Shown: piece by piece, positions 34,455 through 45,692 of the stretch
Layout of the letters: each line of letters opens with the position of its first letter
Position numbering within the stretch: position 1 is the stretch's first letter
Origin: Cladorrhinum sp. PSN259
Taxonomy: Eukaryota > Ascomycota > Sordariomycetes > Sordariales > Podosporaceae
DNA length: 64,000 bases
Assembly (NCBI GenBank): GCA_033725935.1
Contig: MU867107.1
Coordinates: 62,001-126,000, forward strand
Direction: 5' to 3'
Position numbers and translations under genes: made by a program
Notes under the pieces: model-generated
What the model was told of the DNA's origin: nothing
Databases searched by the model: none
What the model saw: the letters and a program-made list of their open reading frames with translations, nothing else

Positions 34455-36052
34455 TCATGCTAGTCTGACCCTTTTCACATTAACCTGCTGTCCCGCCGCC
34501 TCAACCTCCATCCCTTTCGCCATTTCCGTAATCTGGGACCTCAGCTCCTGTTTCACCATTTCCCTAACCTGGACCTTGACCTCCCGCAGCACCATTTCCC
34601 GAATCGTCAGCCTAACCTCCGGGGGCACAATCTCCCGAGTCAGCAATTGAACCTCCTCTTCCGCCATTTGCCGAACCGCCAACCTAGCCTCCCGTGGCAC
34701 AGTCTCCCTAGTTATCGATTGGACCTCCGCTTCCGCCATTTGCCGAACCGTCAACCTAGCCTCCCGCCGCACCATCTCCCGAGTCGTCGATTGAACCTCC
34801 CCTTCTGCCACCGCCCGAACATGCCGTTCAAAGGTGTCATCAATCTTGGACCCAATCTCAGATGCCAGGGTCTTTCGCGAATCACCGATCACCTCAGATC
34901 GAAGTTTATCCAAGCGTTTCGCATCGTCCAAAGCCGCTTTATCCAACATTTGCTGTACCTGAGAGATGACCTCTTTTTTGAAAATGTCCTGTTCCTTCTC
35001 AAATTTATCCTCCACTGCGGTATTGGATCTGCGTGGCGTATAGGGCGGGAGAAAGGCAGGTTGGGGTTCGTCTATGCGTCTTCGTTTGTGGGCGCCTAGG
35101 GAGTCAAGTTAGTGAATGCCAGAAACGATAGAAGCTGGCGTTTATACCTGATAAAGAAACTGAGGCCGAACTCGAAGCATCCTCGTATGGAGGTTGCTTG
35201 GGTAGAGATTGCTTGATTCGGGGTTGCTTGGATGGATGTTGCATGGGTGGATGTTGCTTGGATGAGTCTTGCTTCTCACGAAGAGAGGTCTCGCTGCTGA
35301 CAGCAGCAAGAACTTCCTCCAAAACCTCCCACTCAAGCGCAAGACCACCTCGGCCCGTAAATAAGGAGTGAATGTCGGCCCGTTGCGCATCTAACTTGAG
35401 TTTGTGAGTGCTCATGACTGCAGGGAGTGTTTTGAGCTGAGTTTGAACTGTGTCGGTAATAGACGAATTCTGGAAGCAGAGAGTGAACTGGAGTTGAGCA
35501 GCGAAGGCAAGGAGGCGGCTAGCATCTTCTACCTCTACCGGAGCATCTCCGCGTCCGACAAGGGAAGGTCGCCGGGTCATGTTGAACTCGAGGGTGGTAT
35601 AGTGTTCTGCAGGTGTTTGGTTGATTGTGTGACAGGGCAACGAAACTTCACGGACAGATGAGAGATCTTCAGGAGAGATGAAAAGATAAAAAGCGTCGCT
35701 CTTAGTTGACCTCAAGCGTAGCCTAAACACTGCTTGCTTTTCGAGAACATTGACGTATAGTCGTGCGCGGACATCCCAGAACGATGCCTGTTTGTCCGAA
35801 TCTAGCCAATAAATGATGGCGGGTCGAGTGTTGATGTCAAGAACAAAGTCAGAATTCTTGTCGCAATCGCTTTGCCTGGTCGAGTTGTTAGCAGACTATG
35901 GGGTAAGGGCAAAATATTACCTGCTGTCTTCAATCTTGTAGGACGCTCATGATCTCATCTACCCTTGCCGATAATGCCACCTTGAGCAGGATTCCCGCTA
36001 GAACGATCCCCAGTCCTTTCAACAGGCGTACCTGATGAGTAGGAGTTGGCAT
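34455..36052 (-). CDS. Repeat-rich coiled-coil protein of unknown function
   Basis: The proposed model has four exons (36052..36032, 35934..35921, 35875..35148, 35095..34455), 467 aa. Exons 3 and 4 are firm: the intron 35096..35147 joins ASVSLSG to AHKRRRIDE. The first two exons are predicted from splice signals and phase. The first third is a folded-looking domain (DFVLDINTRPAIIYWLD..FWDVRARLYVNVLEKQAVFRLRLR), the middle has a Gln/Lys/Pro repeat (QHPSKQP type), and then a basic nuclear-localisation-like KRRR. The C-terminal 190 residues are a long helix with tandem units of about 19-20 residues (R-E-M-V-x-R-E-A-R-L-T-V-R-Q-M-A-E). Predicted exon 1 lies in the first copy of the adjacent tandem array. 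No family recognised. Confidence 0.6.
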
Positions 36053-36645
36053 TTTTTTATGGATTGAACAGGAGACTCCCAGCCACCAGTACATTATCGG
36101 TCAAGGGGTTCAGACATCACCAGGACGGTTGCCCGTCCTTGCCCGACGCAACCTTGAGCAAAGATTCCCGCTAGAACGATCCCCAGTCCTTTCAACAGGC
36201 GTACCTGATGAGTAGGAGTTGGCATTTTTTTATGGATCGAACAGGAGACTCAGAGCCACCAGTGCATTATCGGGCAAGGGGTTCAGACATCACCAGAACG
36301 GTTGTCCGTCCTTGCCCGACGCAACCTTGAGCAAAGATTCCCGCTAGAACGATCCCCAGTCCTTTCAACAGGCGTACCTGATGAGTAGGAGTTGGCATTT
36401 TTTTATGGATCGAACAGGAGACTCAGAGCCACCAGTGCATTGTCGGGCAAGGGGTTCAGACATCACCGGAACAGTGGTAATAATCTTGCCCGTCCTTACC
36501 CGACGCGACCTTGAGCAAGATTCCCGCTAGAACGATCCCCAGTCCTTTCAACAGGCGTACCTGATGAGTAGGAGTTGGCATTTTTTTATGGATCGGACAG
36601 GAGACTCCCAGCTACCAGTGCATAATCGGGCAAGGGACGATACAG
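35964..36645. repeat. Four-copy tandem array, unit about 173 bp, carrying the predicted start exon
   Basis: The conserved core ATTCCCGCTAGAACGATCCC recurs at 35991, 36164, 36337 and 36520 (spacing 173, 173, 183; the last gap has a 10-bp insertion). Copies differ by a few substitutions. On the minus strand every copy carries an ATG (36052, 36225, 36398, 36581) followed by six identical codons and a GTACGC splice donor. Confidence 0.92.
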
Positions 36646-38458
36646 GATTATTCACTCACCTTCCGGGAGAGGACCTCCGGGTTGACTCGTCAGGGCCGCA
36701 GGGAGGTTGAAGGCACTCGGTGGTCATTGAGGCGGTCTGTGGTGTACGAAGGGACTCGGTAGCCATTGACGCAGTCTGTGGACAGTGAGGGCCGGAGTCG
36801 TATCGAGGTTGAGGGCAAATTGTGGGGGGATTGAAATAATAGCGATAGCATCAAAGTTGTTGCGGGCCAGAAATACCATACGAAGACATGAATGTGGCGA
36901 TGGTGTGGGGCAGGTTGGTTGTTGAAAAGTGATGAAAAGCGAAGAGCGATAAAAGGTTGGGGGATGTGGCTGCCTAATCATATAGGTGAGGCGGGAAAAC
37001 GAGGGGAAATTGTGGAGACCAAGCGCGAGATTGGCTCCGCTCGCGAAACTAAAGACCAATCACCAACACGCTCGGTGACCACCGTGTATCGCTTAAGTGA
37101 CGGAGAACCTGACTAAGCCTGGCCCGTGCCCCCCTCGAGCTCGATGAAGCCTGCCTTTATAGGCAAAGCTCAACAAAGTAGCCTAAACCCGTTTGAGCGT
37201 ACGCAGGGAGCCTGCAAAACCAATTATTTAGCCCCTCTGATTGGCCGAATATTTGGTCAAATTGATTACCTAAGCTGTGTGGTCTGTGCCCATTGTGCTC
37301 CCTTCTCACTTACCAACTTTCTGCGCTGATGCCCGCCCAGTTGGCACAACATGGACGTTGTCCTTCGGGGAGCCGTGATGAATACAATTCCCGACCATAT
37401 CATATATCTGTTCATTCATCGCGAATGTGTTTATGGAAAGGGGGACTTTGGAGCACTCCCAAGAACATATTGAGCGATATGAAACTCAAATTTCATCCCG
37501 TATAACGGGTTCAATCTATCAAACTTCCTATCTGGGGCCTGCGCGAAGTCACGTGCCTCGGTTGGTGCAGGTGGTCTTGATTTGGATTTTGTTATAGAGA
37601 CGAGTTCAAGTGTGTGAAAACTCAACTCGGATGTCTTGAATGAATTTCTTCCACCTGCTTCCACATGGGGCCAGAACAGCTAGAGATGCAAGAGCTCAAC
37701 CTTCCTTCCTTTCCTCTAAATGGGGGTTACGTCAAACGTCAATGTTTCTTCTGCCGGATGATCAAGGTCGATGCCTTTCTCACGGTGCATTTAATCTGTT
37801 GCTCACCTGCATGACCTTGGCCGCATGGCCGGAGGTTGTTGTGTTGTGATTCAATCCCCGCACTCAATAGAAGCTGGTGACTGGTGCCAGCCTCCATTTT
37901 GCTGTCACACTGATTGCGGTGGGTACAAAAGATGCATAACTTAATCTACACAGCATGTATGTTGTTTCTCCAACACGTTTTTTCTGAGGTTATACATATT
38001 CAGGGATGCGTGGGGACCCCTCGGTCATGACACCATTCTGGCCACTCCAACGGTCCAAGCAGGTTTTGGTGATGCCCCTCATGGGCAATCCAACATGCGG
38101 TGGAGTTGGAGACTTGCATGTGAGATGAGGGCCTGCAACAATCCATTGCAACACCGAGTGTTGTTGTTGGCTGCTGATCCTGCCGATGAGAAACACGGAA
38201 TGCAACCGCGTGACAGACCGAGAGCCAAGCAAGCTCATTGTGTGCCGTGTCTCTCGTCGGTCATCCGGAGGTGATCTGAGGCCGAGGAGGTAATATTTAT
38301 ATCAAGATGAGGAATTAGAGTTGGAACGGCGCCGCCTTGTCAACCACTGTATCGTGGTGCGCCATCGACGTCCGGCCCATCCACAAATCTAAATTGGCAC
38401 AAACATTTCCCACTTTCCTCCAATTCTCTACACTACACCATACAGATATTGCAGAAAC
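36646..38458. other. Intergenic, 1.8 kb
   Basis: The left part is upstream of the repeat-rich gene and includes a short imperfect duplication (GGTCATTGAGGCGGTCTGTGG / AGCCATTGACGCAGTCTGTGG near 36722 and 36762). The right part is the promoter of the GH2 gene; a TATA-like ATATTTATAT is at about 38292. No supported ORF. Confidence 0.45.
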
Positions 38459-40566
38459 ATGCACATCATCTCGCAACTCTGCTTCCTCCTTTGCGCTATT
38501 GCGCTTGGAGGGGCACAGGATGTGCATGGACGGGTCCCGAAGCCATACGAGCTCCAGAAGCCCCCTCTCGACACACCCTGGACGAACAAGGTTGGCAAAA
38601 ATCCATGGCCTCAGTACCCTCGGCCCCAACTGCGCCGGGAGCCCTGGCATAATCTCAATGGCATCTGGAACTACCAATCTGCCAAAGACTCCAACGATGT
38701 CCGGAGTCCACCCCTTTTACCTTATGAAGCAGAGGTACTCGTTCCCTCGTGTATCGAGGGCGCCATATCTGGTCTTCAGAACTGGGGTGTAACTCACATG
38801 TGGTATGGGACTAACTTCACAGTACCAACGGACTGGAACTCGGACGAACGCGTTTTGCTCAACTTTGAGGCGGTCGACTATGAAGCCACGGTGTTTGTCA
38901 ACGAGGTGCTGGTCGGTAGCCACACGGGAGGATATTTCCGATTCACACTGGACATTACAGATCACATCAAACGAGACGCAGATTTCATGAACACTCTCAA
39001 GGTTTTTGTTTTTGACCCTACGGACGATCAAAGCATCCCGCAAGGGAAGCAGACGAAACGACTCTCGCACATATTTTACACCCCCTGCAGTGGGATTTGG
39101 CAGACAGTATGGCTTGAGAGCGTCCCCAAGAACTACATCACCCATCTGGATATTTCTGGTGATATGAACGGGCAATGTGAGCTTCATCCTGTGCCATTTC
39201 GAGTGTCTTTCATTTGCAAGTTGAGTGCTTACAAGTCCTTGGCAGTGACCGTCACCGTCCATTCCAACAACAAAGCATCAAATCAGGTTCAACTCAAGGT
39301 CGACAACGAGAACGGAGACCTCGTCAGTATTTACGAGTTCAAATCTGATGAGCAAGTCAATTTTCCAATTCCTGGTGTGAAATTGTGGTCCACGGACTCT
39401 CCAACTTTATACAACATCTCTGTCACCATGGACGGCGACACAGTACAAAGCTACACAGGCTTCCGCACGATTTCGATGGGTAAGGTCAATGGAATCCAAC
39501 GACCACTTCTAAACGGCAAATTCTTGTTTCAGTTTGGTCCTTTAGATCAGGGATACTGGCCGGATGGCATTCATCTCCCTCCCACTTTGGATGCCATGGT
39601 TTATGATCTCGAGCTCATCAAGGAACTTGGGATGAACATGGTTCGGAAGCATGTAAGTCACATCAGTTCTGAGCTACCAACTCTTTGACCAGCTGATACT
39701 AATTTTCCGATACAGATCAAGATTGAGCCGGATCTCTTTTACGAAGCATGCGACAAGCTTGGTCTTCTCGTTATCCAAGACATGGTGAGTATGCGGGTTC
39801 ACACCAATGCACGGCCCACAGACGCCGAACAAGCAGAGTTTGAGCGTCAGCTCGAAATCATGATCAATGAGCACAAGAGTTACCCCAGCATCGTTACCTG
39901 GGTAATTTACAACGAGGGCTGGGGGCAGCGAACAGACTACTATCCGGAGATCAAGATTTATGAGAATATCAAGAAGTTGGACCCTACCAGGTTGGTGGAC
40001 GCTGTTACCGGTTGGGAGGATCATGGAGTTGGTGATTTCTTGGTAATGATCCTTTGGCTCTCACGGGGGGTATTGCATCTGCTGACATGGCTGAACAGGA
40101 CAACCATCACTATGCCGATCCTCAGTGCGGTACTCCCTACTACTCCCGGTTGTCCTCTCCGTATGACCCCAACCGCATTGGGTTCCAAGGAGAATTCGGA
40201 GGTCTCGGACACAGACCAGATGACAGACAGTATGTGTATCCCGCCTTCCTAACTGCCACATGCTCAACTGACCCGATTTCTTGCAGTTTGTGGCCTGTTG
40301 AGGCGGCGGTGAGGACGATCAATGAGACGTACGAAATCCATGCCAATACCGAGTCGTACAACTGGCGTGCGCACGTGCTTCTCGACCTGCTGAGGCAGCA
40401 AATTGAGCGGTATGCCTGCAGCGGTGCCGTGTACACGCAAACCACCGACGTGGAGGGTGAGGTGAACGGGCTGGTCACGTACGACCGGCGGTTCGTGCGA
40501 GTGGATAAGCAGCAGTGGAAGGCCGATATACAGGCCTTGTACCAAGCTGCGGCTGGTCGAACGTAG
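38459..40566 (+). CDS. Secreted glycoside hydrolase family 2 enzyme
   Basis: Four exons (38459..39652, 39716..40042, 40099..40229, 40287..40566), 643 aa. The signal peptide is about 19 residues. The GH2 order is kept: an N-terminal jelly roll (REPWHNLNGIWNYQ, SCIEGAISG, HMWYGTNF, VDYEATVFVN, HTGGYFRFTLDIT), an immunoglobulin-like domain, then the TIM barrel. The acid/base Glu is in IYNEGWG (about Glu465) and the nucleophile Glu in FQGEFGG (about Glu539), so both catalytic residues are present. The C-terminus has the CSGAVYTQTTDVEGEVNGL block. A GTGAGT at 39785 is coding and not a donor, because the frame runs on through conserved sequence. Likely a beta-galactosidase, beta-glucuronidase or beta-mannosidase-like exo-enzyme; the exact sugar cannot be told. 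Confidence 0.93.
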
Positions 40567-41410
40567 GCAGGTGGGATTGAGACAAAGGAAGAGGCTCAGA
40601 TGATGCCAGCGGTTTTGAGACACCAGGTTCCTTTCCACTTTAATTGGATATCTAAACGCATCCGTGCTCATAATCATATCTATATTTGCCTGTCCCGTGC
40701 GCTTCATGTCTCACAACTTGATTTCAACTCGAAGGGAAGGTCACATTAAAGGAATATTTCTTGACATCTTGTTGTTGTTATTCTGCAACCTTCCCCGCAG
40801 CTTGTTCTACGTCATAATCCACTTAAACTACCTTAATCTGCCGGCACATGGAATGGTGCAACATGGATTGGTATGCACATGCGTGGTATTTGCGTGTTGC
40901 TGTTCCACGGCACGTGCTCCGTTGTTCACCGTGTTGTTGTCGGTCGCCCGGCCTGGCTCGACTCCAACCGCATGCAAGGAGCCGCCCGCATACAGGCATC
41001 CGCGCATTGAGCAGGCAAGACACGATACGAAAAGAGGAGAAAGATGACGATGTGATTGTGGTAACATTATGTTGCCATGCACGTGCGATGGTCAAACAAC
41101 TCAAATACGAGAAGACTGGGTCTCGAAGTTTACAACTTTCTCTGCACGTGCAACGTTACAGAACAAATGTTGTCGATAGTTGAGAATTACTTTTCATAGC
41201 TATTTGTGAAATTTATATTTTTATCGGATAGCGGCTGGGTTTCTTGTTCAGCGGTTTCTCCAAACTGCCGGATAAAACATCCGGCTTTTGTATGTACAGT
41301 ACCAGTTGACCTATTCTCCACCAAGCAAAATAAAAATAACAAAGGAAGGAGCTTCATGATCTCCACGATGTGCAATAAGCGAACACAACATGACATATTC
41401 AAAATCATAT
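40567..41410. other. Intergenic
   Basis: It is 3' flank of the GH2 gene and upstream DNA of tRNA-Asn. Overlapping ORFs on both strands at 40820-41180 have no motif support. Confidence 0.45.
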
Positions 41411-41484
41411 TCCTCTGTGGCGCAATTGGCTAGCGCGTCTGACTGTTAATCAGGAGGTTGGAAGTTCGAGCCTTCCCGGAGGAG
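41411..41484 (+). tRNA. tRNA-Asn (GTT)
   Basis: A full cloverleaf: acceptor stem TCCTCTG/CGGAGGA with discriminator G, D-arm GCGC...GCGC, anticodon stem TCTGA/TCAGG with loop CTGTTAA (anticodon GTT), and T-arm GGAAG-TTCGAGC-CTTCC. No intron. A T-rich stretch downstream (about 41536-41565) can serve as the Pol III terminator. Confidence 0.95.
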
Positions 41485-42641
41485 ATATTTGGGGTTATTA
41501 TTATCTTTATGCTATAACATCATAGCAGATATTGAGTTTTTTATTATATTTTTTTTCCCTTTTTATCATGGACATCGATGTTTCCAAGTTTGTTCTTTTT
41601 TCTTGAACAGCTGAGGTTTCTATTCTTCCAAAATTTCTTGTCATCACCCCTCAAGACCCTGGTCCTGATACCTGAACTCATCTGTTGCTGAGAAATGAAA
41701 AGGTTGAAATATTGGTTCATGTTCTGTATGCCCTGTTTGCCAGGGTGACAAATGTCGAGGTTCGCAAACTGAAGGTGACGTCGAATATACAGAGTTTGAA
41801 AGGAAAAAAATCAGATCTATGTGACCGAACGACAGTTTAATATTACGTTCGATGCTGATGTTCTTTGCCATGATCAGCGAGAACTTGAAGCTATGTATGG
41901 AAAGCAACTACCTGCCTATCGAAAATAAAGGCCAGGATAGAGGTATTAGAAAGTCTCTGTTTTCCTCGCAAAGTCTTGTTCAATTTATGTGCACGTAAAT
42001 GACAATGCTATGAAAGATAAACAGGCAATAGCTTTGCATCTATACAACAAAACAAAGATCAATCCACGTTCAAGTTGTGTGCCTATCTTTGCGGGGTATA
42101 CACAGGAAGTGTCATTCTAATAAGAGACTCGGGAGTGAGGTAAGTAAAAATTGTTAACGGCACAAAACTCCTTTGGTAAAACCACCCAACTAATAACTTT
42201 GACCAACGACTTGAGTATATTGAGTTGTTCGTTATCTCGTTTCAAACTTGAAGGGGCCCAGAGAGCTATTAGGACTGGGAGTTGCCCTAGAGCTTGCTTA
42301 GGTTGAAGTGCTTCCTCCTGCGATGATGACGTGATCGAAAAGATCTCTGATCAGCCTAGGACAGAACAGGTTGTGATAAGTTAAGATTCTTTCGCTTCAT
42401 TTTGGGCTCCACCTGTTCCGGTTCGTCTGGCAAGTTCTGGAAACCTAGAATTCTGTCTTATATCGTGCGATGGAGAAATAGACTAGATCAAGAATCTTCA
42501 CTTCCAGGTAATATTGATCTCATTTCTACATGTATACAGTCATACCACAGTCCTCAACCTGTACACAGGCCTCCCAACGCCAAGGGGCCCATTACGTATC
42601 CTGCGAGTATCGTCGCACAAAAATGAGTTCAAATATCCAAC
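41485..42641. other. Intergenic, nothing recognised
   Basis: AT-rich DNA between tRNA-Asn and the ankyrin gene. No coding support on either strand. Confidence 0.45.
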
Positions 42642-43185
42642 TTAGGGCGCCGCTTTATCCATCCGATCTTTGTACTCCTCTACCACCCTCTGCACCTCCT
42701 CGGGCTCATAATCTCCCGGATAATCCACAACCATATCCCCAAATCTGTTCTTTACAGTTGGATCTGCTCCATTGCTTACAAGCGCCTTGAGCGTATCCAG
42801 GTACCCGCGTCTCATAGCCGTGTGAACTGGTCTATCTCCAGTGAAGCGATTTGCCATGTTGAAGTAGGTTGTCTTGTTGTCATCAGTTGCTAGAATTTCA
42901 GCTAGCGCCAATATGGATTCTATCGTCGCGTGTTAACGTTCACCCTCTTTGCAGACATGGATAGCTGAGAGCAGGAGTGCTGAGTGTTACTCAACTTGTT
43001 TGGCCAGATTTGGCGGCGATGTGTGCAGCCGTTTGCTGGAAGTCGTCCTTGCAGGCGATGAGAACATCTCCTGGCGAAGTCGATTCTCGTTCTGCCAGAT
43101 CCTTGACGGCTGCTTTGAGCTTGGCAGTCTCACCCTGGCCGGCGAGGACGGCGATATGGTGTGCTTCTTGAGGTTTGATATGCAT
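42642..43185 (-). CDS. Small ankyrin-repeat protein
   Basis: Two exons (43185..42996, 42919..42642), 155 aa. The intron has a GTTGAG donor, GTTAAC branch and ATAG acceptor. The opening helix EAHHIAVLAGQGETAKLKAAVKDL is followed by ankyrin units: QQTAAHIAAKSGQTKSILALAEI (joined across the intron) and DRPVHTAMRRGYLDTLKALVSNGADPTVKNRFGDMVVDY. The C-terminus is a short charged helix. It is probably a small cytosolic protein-binding module. Partner unknown. Confidence 0.82.
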
Positions 43186-43500
43186 TTTGGAAAGGGGTGA
43201 TTGTCGTTGCAACTGTCAGAGAGAAAACGGTTTCTGAAACTCGTGGTTGAACCGGGGACGTATTATACCGGACGTCCGAAACTTAAATCATTGACTATAA
43301 CGCTGGCGGCATAAACCGGTCCAAAGCCGGACGTCATTAGTCATCTGTGAAACAAGCCATCCGGGAACAGTTGCTGAACTGTTTTTTTTTTTGGCGCATT
43401 CCTTGTTGTGATACAGGCGTGCATCACTTCAGGCCCAAAAAAACATCCTCAACAACCAAGCAAACATTTTCAAACACAAATGGTTTTTTTGATTGAAGAT
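43186..43500. other. Intergenic, left flank of the transposon
   Basis: It is the promoter region of the ankyrin gene, up to the TA insertion site. It contains T-runs and A-runs near 43382 and 43437. Confidence 0.45.
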
Positions 43501-43502
43501 TA

Positions 43503-43545
43503 ACGTGCATGATAAGCGAGCGACGCAGATAAGCGAGCGACGCAC
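43503..43545 (+). repeat. Left terminal inverted repeat
   Basis: It begins ACGTGCATGATAAGCGAGCG and holds two head-to-tail 15-bp subrepeats, probable transposase-binding sites. Confidence 0.9.
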
Positions 43546-43600
43546 TTTCCACGCAACGTGACACCTCTGCACTCAACACCACTTTTCTCCACCATCCACA

Positions 43601-45274
43601 ATGTCAATTCCTTCAAAAGAAGCCAGGCTTCTTCTTGCCCTCGAAGCTTTGCAAAACAAAGAGGATCTTAGTATTCGCTCCGCAGCCAAGTTATATGATG
43701 TCCCAGAAGCAACCCTCCGCCACAGACGCAATGGCCGACCAACGCGACGCGATATTCTAGCCAATTCGCGTAAACTTACGGATTTAGAAGAGCAAACGAT
43801 TGTTCAATATATAATTGAGCTATGTGCACGCGCATTCCATCCTCGGCTTTGTTATGTGGAAGATATGGCCAACCGATTACTCCGCGAACGCGATGCGCCT
43901 CCTGTCGGTATCCGCTGGGCTCACAACTTCGTTAAGCGCCAGCCAGAACTCCGGACGCGTTTTACGCGTAAATATGACTACCAGAGGGCTAAATGCGAAG
44001 ATCCAAAGATTATTCGCGAGTGGTTTGCACTTGTGCATAATACCAAGGCTAAGTATGGCATCCTTGACGACGATTCGTATAATTTCGACGAGACTGGGTT
44101 TATGATGGGCATTATTATCGCCATTATGGTAGTTACGACTTCTGATAGCCGTAGCAAGGCTAAATAAGTACAGCCTGGCAATCGTGAGTAGGCTACAGTT
44201 ATTCAGGGAGTAAACGCTCTGGATTGGGCTATCCTACCATTCATTATCTTGGCCGGGCGATATCACCTTGCTAACTGGTATCAAGAATGCAACCTTTTAG
44301 CCGACTGGCGTATCGCAATAACCGATAATGGCTGGATTACTAATGAGAAAGGCATGGATTGGATTCGGCATTTCGATTTCCACACAGTATCTCGTACGAA
44401 AGGCAAATACCGGCTGTTAATTCTTGACGGCTATGATAGCCACCACTCCGAAGAATTCGAGACCTACTGCCAGGAGCACAACATTATTATACTCTGTATG
44501 CCTCCGCATTCCTCTCACCTACTTTAGCCATTGGATGTTGGTTGTTTTGCGCCATTGAAGAAGGCGTATAGCCGCCAGATTGAGAAGCTGATGCGGATGA
44601 ATATCACATACATTAGTAAGTTAGAGTTTCTTTATGCGTTTAGAGAAGCGTTTTTTGCTTCGATCACAGAAAACAATATCCAGGGAGGCTTTGCCGGAGC
44701 TGGCCTTATGCCGTACGACCCAGAAAGGGTGATATCCAAGCTGGATATGCGTATTCGGACCCCAACACCCCCGGCCTCAAGCCCAACTACAGCACTACCT
44801 TGGGTCTCCTAAACGCCACACAACCCTCGAGAGGCTACCTCATAGTCAACTCTTATTAAAACTCGAATCTCTAACCATTAGGATAGCTCTCCAACATCTA
44901 TATTAACTGCTGTAGACCGATTAGCTAAAGGTACAATGGTTGTAATGCACGAGGTGGCTCTTCTCCGTATAGAGGTCTCGGCACTACGCAAGGCCAATGA
45001 GGGGCTTAGTAAGCGACGGAGAGCTAAAAAAACACGTGTGCGGCTTGGAGGGTCACTTACTGTATAAGAGGGACAGGATCTACTGGATCAGAAAGCTGTG
45101 GGTGAGCAGATAATGCAGGAAAATCGACAAAGTGGTGGTGGTGCAGGGGGGTCTCGTACGAAGATTCGGTGCTGTGGTGTGTGCGGTAAGCCTGGACATA
45201 ATGCACGCACGTGTAAGGAGGCTGCAGAATCATCTGATTCATCGGATTCTGATTCAGTTATTGTGGTTTCATAG
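43601..45274 (+). pseudogene. pogo-type transposase, multiple nonsense mutations
   Basis: All conserved blocks lie in one frame. These are an N-terminal Psq-type helix-turn-helix (LSIRSAAKLYDVPEATLRHR), a CENP-B-like second HTH, and the DDE domain with FDETGF, LILDGYDSH and PLDVGCFAPLKKAY. At the C-terminus are a coiled coil and a CCHC zinc knuckle (CGVCGKPGHNARTC). In-frame stops include 44165, 44189 (a Trp TGG in relatives), 44525 (a Gln CAG in HSSHLLQPLD) and others after 44809. No frameshift is needed, so the decay is by point transitions. Cannot encode active protein. Confidence 0.9.
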
Positions 45275-45320
45275 TGTTATGGTTGTGTAATTGAGGATAG
45301 TCATTGTGGGGTGGTGGAAA

Positions 45321-45363
45321 GTGCGTCGCTCGCTTGTCTGCGTCGCTCGCTTATCATGCACGT
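45321..45363 (-). repeat. Right terminal inverted repeat
   Basis: It is the reverse complement of the left TIR with one substitution in the inner subrepeat. Confidence 0.9.
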
Positions 45364-45365
45364 TA

Positions 45366-45604
45366 TGGCGTTTCAATATAAATATATGAATGGGATTACT
45401 GTTCCGAGATCGCGGCGGGACTGAGACTTTGTACTACATACACGTAGTAGAACTGCAACATGAGGTTGGCCCAGCCTTCTCAGCTCCCTGCTTTCTCATC
45501 GATTGAGAAACTGGATGATTTTCACGGGTTTAAACAGCAAGAGAAGGAAGGATGAAGTCAACGTGGTCGTCCGCAACAAGAGCAAAAAATACAAATTAAT
45601 CAGT
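45366..45604. other. Right flank of the transposon
   Basis: Nothing recognised between the transposon and tRNA-Ala. Confidence 0.4.
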
Positions 45605-45692
45605 TGGATGAATAGGGAATCGAACCCTAGACCTTTCGCAAGGTCGAATCGTGACTGCAAAGCGAACGCTCTACCAACTGAGCTATTCACCC
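45605..45692 (-). tRNA. tRNA-Ala (TGC) with intron
   Basis: On the minus strand: acceptor GGGTGAA/TTCATCC including the G3-U70 wobble that marks alanine tRNAs, D-arm GCTC...GAGC, anticodon stem TTCGC/GCGAA, anticodon TGC, and T-arm TAGGG-TTCGAAT-CCCTA. About 15 extra bases lie one position 3' of the anticodon, the usual place of a nuclear tRNA intron. Confidence 0.93.

Larger units (their letters stand above)
43503..45363 (+). mobile_element. pogo/Fot1-like (Tc1/mariner superfamily) DNA transposon, inactivated
   Basis: The element is 1,861 bp, bounded by TA on both sides (43501-43502 and 45364-45365), the target-site duplication of the superfamily. Terminal inverted repeats of about 43 bp match with a single T/C difference (left 43503..43545, right 45321..45363). 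Each TIR contains two direct copies of TAAGCGAGCGACGCA (one is CAAGCG... on the right). Inside is one transposase frame with several stops. The intact ends could still be mobilised by a transposase supplied elsewhere. Confidence 0.93.

Noticed and set aside
35200..35290. CRISPR-like spaced repeats
   Set aside because: These are coding repeats (Gln/Lys/Pro) inside a fungal gene; there are no unique spacers of constant length.
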